Shown here: positions 46,391 through 60,800 of the stretch, in pieces | Numbering within the stretch: the first letter of the stretch is position 1 | Layout of the letters: each line of letters starts with the position of its first letter | Origin: Meghimatium bilineatum | Taxonomy: Eukaryota; Mollusca; Gastropoda; Stylommatophora; Philomycidae | DNA: 64,000 nt | NCBI GenBank assembly: GCA_034231615.1 | Contig: CM067298.1 | Coordinates: 63,394,387-63,458,386, forward strand | Direction: 5' to 3' | The notes under the pieces: model-generated | Database searches by the model: none | Told to the model about the DNA's origin: nothing | What the model saw: only the letters and a program-made list of their open reading frames with translations | Program-made: the position numbers and the translations under genes

Positions 46391-46685
46391 TATGAAAAAC
46401 AAATAAATACTCTTGCTGATCATGAGAAACATATTCTTGCAATTGTAAAACGACACAAGCATGCGTTGTTTGGGCGTATTATGGTGCATGATTTACTTTT
46501 TAGGACTTTTCTGCAGGGGATAGCTGTGGATGGTGGAGGAAGAGGGGAACAAAGAAACATATGAATTAATATTTTGGCGATTACACGACATATAATAAAT
46601 ACCATTTTATTACAAAATTATATGCCGGTGCATGACATGGTCCCATATAATAAATCTCCTTAGAAAAATTACAACATATGGGATA
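46391..46685. other. Short AT-rich stretch
   Basis: Nothing recognised. Antisense frames at 46215-46605 lack domains. Confidence 0.45.
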
Positions 46686-46795
46686 AAAGGCTATATAGTC
46701 TGAGAAAGGCTATATAGTCTGAGAAAGGCTATATAGTCTGAGAAAGGCTATATAGTATGAGGAAGGCTATATAGTCTGAGAAAGGCTATATAGGT
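46686..46795. repeat. 19-bp tandem repeat, 6 copies
   Basis: AAAGGCTATATAGTCTGAG recurs at 19-bp spacing with single-base variants (GTATGAG, GAAGG). It ends within about 5 bp of the start of the next LINE relic. Confidence 0.95.
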
Positions 46796-46799
46796 CACC

Positions 46800-47245
46800 G
46801 AAGAAATCAAATAAGAAATGAAGACATCAGAAAGTTAATAAAGATCATACCATGAAATCTATATATAGATGAACAACAGATGGATTGGTTCGGCCATCCT
46901 ATGCGAAGGGAAACATCACAGTCAGCTATCTAGACATACAACAGCAGAAAGAATTGCTACAAAGCAGGAAGACGACTAAGAACAAGATATGAAGATTACT
47001 CAGAGAGATTGTTCAAAATCATGGCCTAACCATGACAAGCGAAAAAAAGTTGGTCAAAGACAAAAAATTGCAATTATCAACGATGAATATGTGGCCTATC
47101 TGCATTTATGGATAAGACAAAATAGAAAAAAAAAATACAGACTGGACATGAGTAAGATTCTACACACTCAAACAAGGAACTTAACTGAGAATAGAGAGAC
47201 AAGTCTGTGGTGTTGTTTCCAACGTCGAAATTCTACTACCGTGTG
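46800..47245 (+). pseudogene. LINE ORF2 C-terminal relic
   Basis: It reads RNQIRNEDIRKLIKIIPW, then DWFGHPMRRETSQSAI, then YKAGRRLRTRYED and QNHGLTMTSEKKLVKD across frames. This is the same domain order as other tails here, but a distinct family. Stops interrupt it. Confidence 0.6.
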
Positions 47246-47969
47246 ATGATTTGCGTTTCATGTTGCTGCTGATCTAGGTTGTAATCGTTATTATGTATTT
47301 GCAATTGACATTAACTAACACAATCCAACATAAATACGAACACAGTATTTACAAAAACTGTTTATTTTCTATTGCCCGACTCTTATGACTAGACTTCAGC
47401 TTTATTTGTGATTTCTTATTAGGATAACAACGCATGAAAAGTATGTTGACCGTTGTAGAAATGAAAAGTTATTCCTGCAAAGAAATACAAGATTTTGTGT
47501 TAAATTTCAAAGTTCTGCAACTAGAGGTGACCAATTTTAGAACAAAACGTCTAAAATGTCTGAGAGTTACAAGTGGATGTATACAAGCAGAGTAACTATG
47601 CATGTGCCGCGTACAGTGCATTTAGTGAACCTGGTAGATTTTTTAATCATGTAATTGGCAACATTCCCATACGTGTTCATCTCATCAGTGAGTTGTTGGT
47701 TGTGTGTTATTCTGAGCTTTCAGAAATGACCATACTGTTTGTTTCCTCTATCTCTAATCGCCTTTCTATCATTTTTTGAACATGTACATTTTTCGCATGC
47801 AAAAAGTAAAACTCCGACATGTTAATTGATAATGGGAAGAATTGAGAAAGCAATAAGAACATACTGAACGTATGTATATTGCAAAAAGCAGCAAAAACAA
47901 CATTCAGAGAAAATGAAAAATATAATGTGTAATATGACCTTGTTATTAGAGGTGAGGAAGAGAGTTCTG
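47246..47969. other. Stretch without a gene
   Basis: The frame 47573-47779 shows no domain. Nothing else recognised. Confidence 0.45.
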
Positions 47970-48410
47970 CTGTGCTATATAACTCCTATATTCTAACATA
48001 TAGATGCGAGTATAGGTCAATAAACAAACTGGAAAGCGGGAAATTAAAGGCAATAGAAATGTGGTTCTTTAGAAAAATGCTGAGAATACCATGGACTGCC
48101 AGAAAAACTAATGTGGAGGTGTTGAAAGAGTCAAATGCGAAACGGACCTTAATAAATAATATAAGAAAAATACAATCTTCAATATTGGCCACTTCATGAG
48201 ACAGGAAGATATGGAAAACATAGTCACAGCAGGCAAGATTGAAGGCAACAGAGACAGAGGGCGACAACGTGAGAAAATTTTAGCCAGTTTGACGATCTTG
48301 CACGGCAGGGAAACAACAATGATCTTTATACATAATACTGGAGACAGAGAGCTGTGAAGAGTCATGATCACCTACGCCAGCCGTATGACCCCTGATGATG
48401 ATGCATATTG
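47970..48410 (+). pseudogene. LINE ORF2 C-terminal relic (GKIEGNRDRGRQREK family)
   Basis: YRCEYRSINKLESGKLKAIE, then MWFFRKMLRIPWTARKTN and VLKESNAKRTL lie in 47972-48199. A frameshift is followed by HFMRQEDMENIVTAGKIEGN, RDRGRQREKILASL and YASRMTPDDDA. It is the best copy of the family that also includes 27325-27490 and 28725-28925. One frameshift near 48185 and in-frame breaks make it non-functional. Confidence 0.75.
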
Positions 48411-49404
48411 CCTAGGAAAAAATCAACGGCCAAACATACTGTGAGCATCAGTACGTCTTAAATACCTTACATTCCATAACAAACCTTTGCTTAGTGTACC
48501 TTGTAAAAACGGTAGACAATACATAAAAAACAACTCCTACTTAACTGATCAGCACATTGTTTTATTGTAACAGCTTACTCCAATCTAAACACAATTTTCT
48601 GTAAATGAAGCCATTGGAATTCTTGTTGAAAACGGATATCCTGACATGTAAACATGCCAGTTCCTTTTTAATATTGGTCCGAGGTAACCGGTAAAGAGTT
48701 AACAGTTGCTGGAGCATATGCAGGAAGTTGAAATTGGGTGTTCTGACAATTGTATCATTTTCTTGTCTCCAGATTACTAGGAAGCCAGTGAAACACGAGT
48801 ACAGTGTTTTTATCTGACTCGGTTTCAGTAGTCGTATTACTGGGGAGACAAGACAAAATCAATACAGCAATGACCTATAAGAAAATGTAAATTTCTTTAA
48901 GTTTGTCCTCTGGAAAAGTCAATGATTTTTTACTCTCGATAAGTGGCTTTAATTTTTAAAGATTCATATCACTATATAACGGTAGGAAAAGTATGTTCAA
49001 AAGGAGTTGAGGGTCTTTAGGGGTGTTTTGCTGAACTTCATTGTATCTCACTGTAACATCAATAATAGGAAAGAAGGTGCACTGATGAACTGGCAAAGAA
49101 GAACCAGAAAGTACGACATATTGTTCATACAGGTTGAAATGAAGATTTTCAGTTGCATATGTACGAACGAGTGAGACGTATCATATGTATTCAATACAAA
49201 AAAGAGATGTATTACTCGTTTGAAGATGTAATTGTTGACTCCACATCTTGCTTTGTCTGTTAATCCTGCGGAGGAAAATACAATTTTAAATAATCATGAA
49301 TACAATAAATTATTATTCAACTATTGAAAACTTTTCAGCCGTGACTAGTTGACGTTCCCTGACGCTGAAATGTAATAACATGTTTAGGAAATGGATAGAC
49401 TAGT
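48411..49404. other. Stretch without a gene
   Basis: Nothing recognised. Confidence 0.45.
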
Positions 49405-49664
49405 AAGTACAAGTAAAGTAACCCATAACATTTATTAATGCCGTAACGGTGTGAATTGTTAGCGATCTCACATTTCAGAGGCTCTGCAAATGGGGACGGT
49501 AGCCATCTCCTCTCCCTCGCAGCCTTTACTTCCCGGATTAATCCGGTACTTATTTAAGGCTGGGTCGACCTGTGAGCCGTTGTGATCTGAGAAACATTTC
49601 CGCCTCAACTGAGGAATGAACCCAGAACTATTCATATGCGAATCCAGTGAGCTAACCACTGATA
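49405..49664 (-). mobile_element. tRNA-derived SINE S4, copy 2 (complete head)
   Basis: On the minus strand, an A-box-like TGGTTAGCTCAC (49647-49658) and a B-box-like GGGTTCATTCC (49613-49623) sit about 25 bp apart in the tRNA-related head. They are followed by the body shared with 6714-6962 (CCGGATTAATCCGGGAAGTA) and a TTACTTTACTT tail at the low-coordinate end. Internal pol III promoters of this kind drive SINE transcription. The minus-strand frame 49468-49749 is not a gene. Confidence 0.8.
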
Positions 49665-49739
49665 GATTAGTCCATCCACTCGTATTCCCAATACAATGCC
49701 TGGTAGACGTTTGAACAACAAGATTTGCACGAGTTAGAT

Positions 49740-49956
49740 TAGCGAACATAGCTCACTACCAAATGTACTACGAAGATAGCTAAATTCCCAACTCTTCTAA
49801 ACTACACACCTTGCTACGATACAAACTGTGCATGAAGATAACTCTCCACTAATTCTGCAAAACTACCAAATCAGTTCCACTTCCAACTCTGATACACTAC
49901 AAACTCTGTTATCTTACAATATGTGCAACGTATTCAGCGCACTATTGTCTCTGCAC
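49740..49956. repeat. Degenerate edge of the 17-bp satellite
   Basis: AACTCT, CACTACC and TACACTAC-like pieces recur irregularly (for example CCAACTCTGATACACTACAA near 49888) before the regular array begins. This is the usual decayed border of a satellite. Confidence 0.7.
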
Positions 49957-50250
49957 ACTGCCAACTCTGATACACTACCCCCTCTAATACACTACCACCT
50001 CTAATACACTACCAACTCTAATACACTACTTCCTGTAATACACTACCAACTATGATACACTACCAACTCTGATACACTACCAACTAAGATACACTACCAA
50101 CTCTGATACACTACCAACTCTAATACACTACCAACTCTGATACACTACCAACTAAGATACACTACCAACTCTGATACACTACCAACTAAGATACACTACC
50201 AACTCTGATACACTACCGACTCTGATACACTACCAACTCTAATACACTAG

Positions 50251-53242
50251 CTCCTGTAATACACTACCAACTCTGATAGACTACCAACTCTGATACACTA
50301 CCGACTCTGATACACTACCGACTCTGATACACTACCAACTCTAATACACTACCAACTCTAATACACTAGCTCCTGTAATACACTACCAACTCTGATAGAC
50401 TACCAACTCTGATACACTACCAACTCTGATACACTACCAACTATGATACACTACCAACTCTAATACACTAGCTCCTGTAATACACTACCAACTCTGATAC
50501 ACTACCAACTCTGATACACTACCAACTCTGATACACTACCAACTCTGATACACTACCAACTCTGATACACTACCAACTCTGATACACTACCAACTCTGAT
50601 ACACTACCAACTCTAATACACTAGCTCCTGTAATACACTACCAACTCTGATACACTACCAACTCTGATACACTACCAACTCTGATACACTACCAACTCTG
50701 ATACACTACCAACTCTGATACACTACCAACTCTGATACACTACCGACTCTGATACACTACCAACTCTGATACACTACCGACTCTGATACACTACCAACTC
50801 TGATACACTACCAACTCTGATACACTACCAACTCTAATACACTAGCTCCTGTAATACACTACCAACTCTGATACACTACCAACTCTAATACACTAGCTCC
50901 TGTAATACCCTACCAACTCTGATACACTACCAACTCTGATACACTACCAACTCTGATACACTACCAACTCTGATACACTACCAACTCTGATACACTACCA
51001 ACTCTGATACACTACCGACTCTGATACACTAACAACTCTGATGCACTACCAACTCTGATACACTACCAACTCTAATACACTAGCTCCTGTAATACACTAC
51101 CAACTCTGATACACTACCAACTCTAATACACTAGCTCCTGTAATACACTACCAACTATGATACACTACCAACTCTGATACACTACCAACTCTGATACACT
51201 ACCAACTCTGATACACTACCCACTCTGATACACTACCAACTCTAATACACTAGCTCCTGTAATACACTACCAACTCTGATACACTACCAACTCTAATAAA
51301 CTAGCTCCTGTAATACACTACCAACTCTGATACACTACCAACTCTGATACACTACCAACTCTGATACACTACCAACTCTGATACACTACCAACTCTGATA
51401 CACTACCAAATCTGATACACTACCAACTCTTATACACTACCAACTCTAATACACTACAAACTCTAATACACTACCAACTCTGATACACTACCAACTCTAA
51501 TACACTAGCTCCTGTAATACACTACCAACTCTGATACACTACCAACTCTAATACACTAGCTCCTGTAATACACTACCAACTATGATACACTACCAACTCT
51601 GATACACTACCAACTAAGATACACTACCAACTCTGATACACTACCAACTAAGATACACTACCAACTCTGATACACTACCAACTAAGATACACTACCAACT
51701 CTGATACACTACCGACTCTGATACACTACCAACTCTAATACACTAGCTCCTGTAATACACTACCAACTCTGATAGACTACCAACTCTGATACACTACCGA
51801 CTCTGATACACTACCGACTCTGATACACTACCAACTCTAATACACTACCAACTCTAATACACTAGCTCCTGTAATACACTACCAACTCTGATAGACTACC
51901 AACTCTGATACACTACCAACTCTGATACACTACCAACTATGATACACTACCAACTCTAATACACTAGCTCCTGTAATACACTACCAACTCTGATACACTA
52001 CCAACTCTGATACACTACCAACTCTGATACACTACCAACTCTGATACACTACCAACTCTGATACACTACCAACTCTGATACACTACCAACTCTGATACAC
52101 TACCAACTCTAATACACTAGCTCCTGTAATACACTACCAACTCTGATACACTACCAACTCTGATACACTACCAACTCTGATACACTACCAACTCTGATAC
52201 ACTACCAACTCTGATACACTACCAACTCTGATACACTACCGACTCTGATACACTACCAACTCTGATACACTACCGACTCTGATACACTACCAACTCTGAT
52301 ACACTACCAACTCTGATACACTACCAACTCTAATACACTAGCTCCTGTAATACACTACCAACTCTGATACACTACCAACTCTAATACACTAGCTCCTGTA
52401 ATACCCTACCAACTCTGATACACTACCAACTCTGATACACTACCAACTCTGATACACTACCAACTCTGATACACTACCAACTCTGATACACTACCAACTC
52501 TGATACACTACCGACTCTGATACACTAACAACTCTGATGCACTACCAACTCTGATACACTACCAACTCTAATACACTAGCTCCTGTAATACACTACCAAC
52601 TCTGATACACTACCAACTCTAATACACTAGCTCCTGTAATACACTACCAACTATGATACACTACCAACTCTGATACACTACCAACTCTGATACACTACCA
52701 ACTCTGATACACTACCCACTCTGATACACTACCAACTCTAATACACTAGCTCCTGTAATACAATACCAACTCTGATACACTACCAACTCTAATAAACTAG
52801 CTCCTGTAATACACTACCAACTCTGATACACTACCAACTCTGATACACTACCAACTCTGATACACTACCAACTCTGATACACTACCAACTCTGATACACT
52901 ACCAAATCTGATACACTACCAACTCTTATACACTACCAACTCTAATACACTACCAACTCTAATACACTACCAACTCTGATACACTACCAACTCTAATACA
53001 CTAGCTCCTGTAATACACTACCAACTCTGATACACTACCAACTCTAATACACTAGCTCCTGTAATACACTACCAACTCTGATACACTACCAACTCTGATA
53101 CACTACCAACTCTGATACACTACCAACTCTGATACACTACCAACTCTGATACACTACCAACTCTGATACACTACCAACTCTAATACACTACCAACTCTAA
53201 TACACTAGCTCCTGTAATACACTACCAACTCTGATACACTAC
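50251..53242. repeat. Higher-order repeat type A, two tandem copies of 88 monomers
   Basis: The start marker CTCCTGTAAT...CTCTGATAGAC lies at 50251 and 51747. The TACCCTACC variant lies at 50906 and 52402. The GATGCACTACC variant lies at 51040 and 52536. All are exactly 1,496 bp (88 x 17) apart, and the order of variants in between is nearly the same. Partial or shortened copies of block A start at 57816, 60740 and 63222. Confidence 0.9.
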
Positions 53243-53410
53243 CAACTCTGATACACTACCAACTCTGATACACTACCAACTCTGATACACTACCAACTCT
53301 AATACACTACCAACTCTAATACACTAGCTCCTGTAATACACTACCAACTCTGATACACTACCAACTCTGATACACTACCGACTCTGATACACTACCAACT
53401 CTGATACACT

Positions 53411-56400
53411 ACCAATTCTGATACACTACCGACTCTGATACACTACCAACTCTGATACACTACCAACTCTGATACACTACCAACTCTGATACACTACCAA
53501 CTCTGATACACTACCAACTCTGATAGACTACCAACTCTGATACACTACCAACTCTGATACACTACCAACTCTGATACACTACCAACTCTGATACACTACC
53601 AACTAAGATACACTACTAACTCTGATACACTACCAACTCTGATACACTACCAACTCTGATACACTACCAACTCTGATACACTACCAACTCTGATACACTA
53701 CCAACTCTGATACACTACCAACTCTGATACACTTCCAACTAAGATACACTACCAACTAAGATACACTACCAACTAAGATACACTACCAACTAAGATACAC
53801 TACCAACTCTGATACACTAACAACTAAGATACACTACCAACTCTGATACACTACCAACTAAGATACACTACCAAGTAAGATACACTACCAACTAAGATAC
53901 ACTACCAACTCTGATACACTACCAACTCTGATACACTACCAACTCTGATACACTACCAACTCTGATACACTACCAACTAAGATACACTACCAACTCTGAT
54001 ACACTACCAACTCTGATACACTACCAACTAAGATACACTACCAACTCTGATACACTACCAACTCTGATAGACTACCAACTCTGATACACTACCAACTCTG
54101 ATACACTACCAACTCTGATAGACTACCAACTCTGATACACTACCAACTAAGATACACTACCAACTAAGATACACTACCAACTCTGATACACTACCAACTA
54201 AGATACACTACCAACTCTGATACACTACCAACTAAGATACACTACCAACTAAGATACACTACCAACTCTGATACACTACCAACTCTGATACACTACCAAC
54301 TCTGATACACTACCAACTCTGATACACTACCAACTCTGATACACTACCAACTCTGATACACTACCAACTCTGATACACTACCAACTCTGATACACTACCA
54401 ACTCTGATACACTACCAACTCTGATACACTACCAACTCTGATACACTACCAACTCTGATACACTACCAACTAAGATACACTACCAACTAAGATACACTAC
54501 CAACTAAGATACACTACCAACTCTGATACACTACCAACTCTGATAGACTACCAACTCTGATACACTACCAACTCTGTTACACTACCAACTCTGATAGACT
54601 ACCAACTCTGATACACTAACATCTAAGATACACTACCAACTCTGATAGACTACCAACTCTGATACACTACCAACTCTGTTACACTACCAACTCTGATAGA
54701 CTACCAACTCTGATACACTAACATCTAAGATACACTACCAACTAAGATACACTACCAACTAAGATACACTACCAACTAAGATACACTACCAACTCTGATA
54801 CACTACCAACTATGATACACTACCAACTAAGATACACTACCAACTCTGATACACTACCAACTCTGATACACTACCAACTAAGATACACTACCAACTAAGA
54901 TACACTACCAACTCTGATACACTACCAACTAAGATACACTACCAACTAAGATACACTACCAACTCTGATACACTACCAACTAAGATACACTACCAACTAA
55001 GATACACTACCAACTAAGATACACTACCAACTCTAATACACTACCAACTCTAATACACTAGCTCCTGTAATACACTACCAACTCTGATACACTACCAACT
55101 CTGATACACTACCGACTCTGATACACTACCAACTCTGATACACTACCAATTCTGATACACTACCGACTCTGATACACTACCAACTCTGATACACTACCAA
55201 CTCTGATACACTACCAACTCTGATACACTACCAACTCTGATACACTACCAACTCTGATAGACTACCAACTCTGATACACTACCAACTCTGATACACTACC
55301 AACTCTGATACACTACCAACTCTGATACACTACCAACTAAGATACACTACTAACTCTGATACACTACCAACTCTGATACACTACCAACTCTGATACACTA
55401 CCAACTCTGATACACTACCAACTCTGATACACTACCAACTCTGATACACTACCAACTAAGATACACTACCAACTAAGATACACTACCAACTAAGATACAC
55501 TACCAACTAAGATACACTACCAACTCTGATACACTAACAACTAAGATACACTACCAACTCTGATACACTACCAACTAAGATACACTACCAAGTAAGATAC
55601 ACTACCAACTAAGATACACTACCAACTCTGATACACTACCAACTCTGATACACTACCAACTCTGATACACTACCAACTAAGATACACTACCAACTCTGAT
55701 ACACTACCAACTCTGATACACTACCAACTAAGATACACTACCAACTCTGATAGACTACCAACTCTGATAGACTACCAACTCTGATACACTACCAACTCTG
55801 ATACACTACCAACTCTGATAGACTACCAACTCTGATACACTACCAACTAAGATACACTACCAACTAAGATACACTACCAACTCTGATACACTACCAACTA
55901 AGATACACTACCAACTCTGATACACTACCAACTAAGATACACTACCAACTAAGATACACTACCAACTCTGATACACTACCAACTCTGATACACTACCAAC
56001 TCTGATACACTACCAACTCTGATACACTACCAACTCTGATACACTACCAACTCTGATACACTACCAACTCTGATACACTACCAACTCTGATACACTACCA
56101 ACTCTGATACACTACCAACTCTGATACACTACCAACTAAGATACACTACCAACTAAGATACACTACCAACTAAGATACACTACCAACTCTGATACACTAC
56201 CAACTCTGATAGACTACCAACTCTGATACACTACCAACTCTGTTACACTACCAACTCTGATAGACTTCCAACTCTGATACACTAACATCTAAGATACACT
56301 ACCAACTCTGATAGACTACCAACTCTGATACACTACCAACTCTGTTACACTACCAACTCTGATAGACTACCAACTCTGATACACTAACATCTAAGATACA

Positions 56401-56860
56401 CTACCAACTAAGATACACTACCAACTAAGATACACTACCAACTAAGATACACTACCAACTCTGATACACTACCAACTATGATACACTACCAACTAAGATA
56501 CACTACCAACTCTGATACACTACCAACTCTGATACACTACCAACTAAGATACACTACCAACTAAGATACACTACCAACTCTGATACACTACCAACTAAGA
56601 TACACTACCAACTAAGATACACTACCAACTCTGATACACTACCAACTAAGATACACTACCAACTAAGATACACTACCAACTAAGATACACTACCAACTCT
56701 GATACACTACCAACACTGATACACTACCAACTAAGATACACTACCAACTAAGATACACTACCAACTCTGATACACTACCAACTCTGATACACTACCAACT
56801 CTGATACACTACCAACTCTGATACACTACCGACTCTGATACACTACCAACTCTGATACAC
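53411..56860. repeat. Higher-order repeat type B, two tandem copies of 102 monomers
   Basis: The ACCAATTCTG variant lies at 53411 and 55145, 1,734 bp (102 x 17) apart. The blocks are rich in AACTAAGATACACTACC monomers and contain AACATCTAAGATACACTACC. The same marker recurs at 59480 and 61979 in shorter B-type blocks. Confidence 0.85.
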
Positions 56861-57815
56861 TACCGACTCTGATACACTACCAACTCTGATACACTACCAC
56901 CTCTGATACACTATCAACTCTAATACACTAGCTCCTGTAATACACTACCAACTCTGATACACTACCAACTCTAATACACTAGCTCCTGTAATACCCTACC
57001 AACTCTGATACACTACCAACTCTGATACACTACCAACTCTGATACACTACCAACTCTGATACACTACCAACTCTGATACACTACCAACTCTGATACACTA
57101 CCGACTCTGATACACTAACAACTCTGATGCACTACCAACTCTGATACACTACCAACTCTAATACACTAGCTCCTGTAATACACTACCAACTCTGATACAC
57201 TACCAACTCTAATACACTAGCTCCTGTAATACACTACCAACTATGATACACTACCAACTCTGATACACTACCAACTCTGATACACTACCAACTCTGATAC
57301 ACTACCCACTCTGATACACTACCAACTCTAATACACTAGCTCCTGTAATACACTACCAACTCTGATACACTACCAACTCTAATAAACTAGCTCCTGTAAT
57401 ACACTACCAACTCTGATACACTACCAACTCTGATACACTACCAACTCTGATACACTACCAACTCTGATACACTACCAAATCTGATACACTACCAACTCTT
57501 ATACACTACCAACTCTAATACACTACCAACTCTAATACACTACCAACTCTGATACACTACCAACTCTAATACACTAGCTCCTGTAATACACTACCAACTC
57601 TGATACACTACCAACTCTAATACACTAGCTCCTGTAATACACTACCAACTATGATACACTACCAACTCTGATACACTACCAACTAAGATACACTACCAAC
57701 TCTGATACACTACCAACTAAGATACACTACCAACTCTGATACACTACCAACTAAGATACACTACCAACTCTGATACACTACCGACTCTGATACACTACCA
57801 ACTCTAATACACTAG

Positions 57816-60800
57816 CTCCTGTAATACACTACCAACTCTGATAGACTACCAACTCTGATACACTACCGACTCTGATACACTACCGACTCTGATACACTAC
57901 CAACTCTAATACACTACCAACTCTAATACACTAGCTCCTGTAATACACTACCAACTCTGATAGACTACCAACTCTGATACACTACCAACTCTGATACACT
58001 ACCAACTATGATACACTACCAACTCTAATACACTAGCTCCTGTAATACACTACCAACTCTGATACACTACCAACTCTGATACACTACCAACTCTGATACA
58101 CTACCAACTCTGATACACTACCAACTCTGATACACTACCAACTCTGATACACTACCAACTCTGATACACTACCAACTCTAATACACTAGCTCCTGTAATA
58201 CACTACCAACTCTGATACACTACCAACTCTGATACACTACCAACTCTGATACACTACCAACTCTGATACACTACCAACTCTGATACACTACCAACTCTGA
58301 TACACTACCGACTCTGATACACTACCAACTCTGATACACTACCGACTCTGATACACTACCAACTCTGATACACTACCAACTCTGATACACTACCAACTCT
58401 AATACACTAGCTCCTGTAATACACTACCAACTCTGATACACTACCAACTCTAATACACTAGCTCCTGTAATACCCTACCAACTCTGATACACTACCAACT
58501 CTGATACACTACCAACTCTGATACACTACCAACTCTGATACACTACCAACTCTGATACACTACCAACTCTGTTACACTACCGACTCTGATACACTAACAA
58601 CTCTGATGCACTACCAACTCTGATACACTACCAACTCTAATACACTAGCTCCTGTAATACACTACCAACTCTGATACACTACCAACTCTAATACACTAGC
58701 TCCTGTAATACACTACCAACTATGATACACTACCAACTCTGATACACTACCAACTCTGATACACTACCAACTCTGATACACTACCCACTCTGATACACTA
58801 CCAACTCTAATACACTAGCTCCTGTAATACACTACCAACTCTGATACACTACCAACTCTAATAAACTAGCTCCTGTAATACACTACCAACTCTGATACAC
58901 TACCAACTCTGATACACTACCAACTCTGATACACTACCAACTCTGATACACTACCAACTCTGATACACTACCAAATCTGATACACTACCAACTCTTATAC
59001 ACTACCAACTCTAATACACTACCAACTCTAATACACTACCAACTCTGATACACTACCAACTCTAATACACTAGCTCCTGTAATACACTACCAACTCTGAT
59101 ACACTACCAACTCTAATACACTAGCTCCTGTAATACACTACCAACTCTGATACACTACCAACTCTGATACACTACCAACTCTGATACACTACCAACTCTG
59201 ATACACTAACAACTCTGATACACTACCAACTCTGATACACTACCAACTCTAATACACTACCAACTCTAATACACTAGCTCCTGTAATACACTACCAACTC
59301 TGATACACTACCAACTCTGATACACTACCAACTCTGATACACTACCAACTCTGATACACTACCAACTCTAATACACTACCAACTCTAATACACTAGCTCC
59401 TGTAATACACTACCAACTCTGATACACTACCAACTCTGATACACTACCGACTCTGATACACTACCAACTCTGATACACTACCAATTCTGATACACTACCG
59501 ACTCTGATACACTACCAACTCTGATACACTACCAACTCTGATACACTACCAACTCTGATACACTACCAACTCTGATACACTACCAACTCTGATAGACTAC
59601 CAACTCTGATACACTACCAACTCTGATACACTACCAACTCTGATACACTACCAACTCTGATACACTACCAACTAAGATACACTACTAACTCTGATACACT
59701 ACCAACTCTGATACACTACCAACTCTGATACACTACCAACTCTGATACACTACCAACTCTGATACACTACCAACTCTGATACACTACCAACTCTGATACA
59801 CTACCAACTCTGATACACTTCCAACTAAGATACACTACCAACTAAGATACACTACCAACTAAGATACACTACCAACTCTGATACACTAACAACTAAGATA
59901 CACTACCAACTCTGATACACTACCAACTAAGATACACTACCAAGTAAGATACACTACCAACTAAGATACACTACCAACTCTGATACACTACCAACTCTGA
60001 TACACTACCAACTCTGATACACTACAAACTCTGATACACTACCAACTAAGATACACTACCAACTCTGATACACTACCATCTCTGATACACTACCAACTAA
60101 GATACACTACCAACTCTGATAGACTACCAACTCTGATAGACTACCAACTCTGATACACTACCAACTCTGATACACTACCAACTCTGATAGACTACCAACT
60201 CTGATACACTACCAACTAAGATACACTACCAACTAAGATACACTACCAACTCTGATACACTACCAACTAAGATACACTACCAACTCTGATACACTACCAA
60301 CTAAGATACACTACCAACTAAGATACACTACCAACTCTGATACACTACCAACTCTGATACACTACCAACTCTGATACACTACCAACTCTGATACACTACC
60401 AACTCTGATACACTACCAACTCTGATACACTACCAACTCTGATACACTACCAACTCTGATACACTACCAACTCTGATACACTACCAACTCTGATACACTA
60501 CCAACTCTGATACACTACCAACTAAGATACACTACCAACTAAGGTACACTACCAACTAAGATACACTACCAACTCTGATACACTACCAACTCTGATAGAC
60601 TACCAACTCTGATACACTACCAACTCTGTTACACTACCAACTCTGATAGACTACCAACTCTGATACACTAACATCTAAGATACACTACCAACTCTGATAC
60701 ACTACCGACTCTGATACACTACCAACTCTAATACACTAGCTCCTGTAATACACTACCAACTCTGATAGACTACCAACTCTGATACACTACCGACTCTGAT

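Noticed and set aside
49468-49749. 93-codon minus-strand frame
   Set aside because: Falls in tRNA-derived SINE S4. No conservation of the frame in the 6.7-kb copy.
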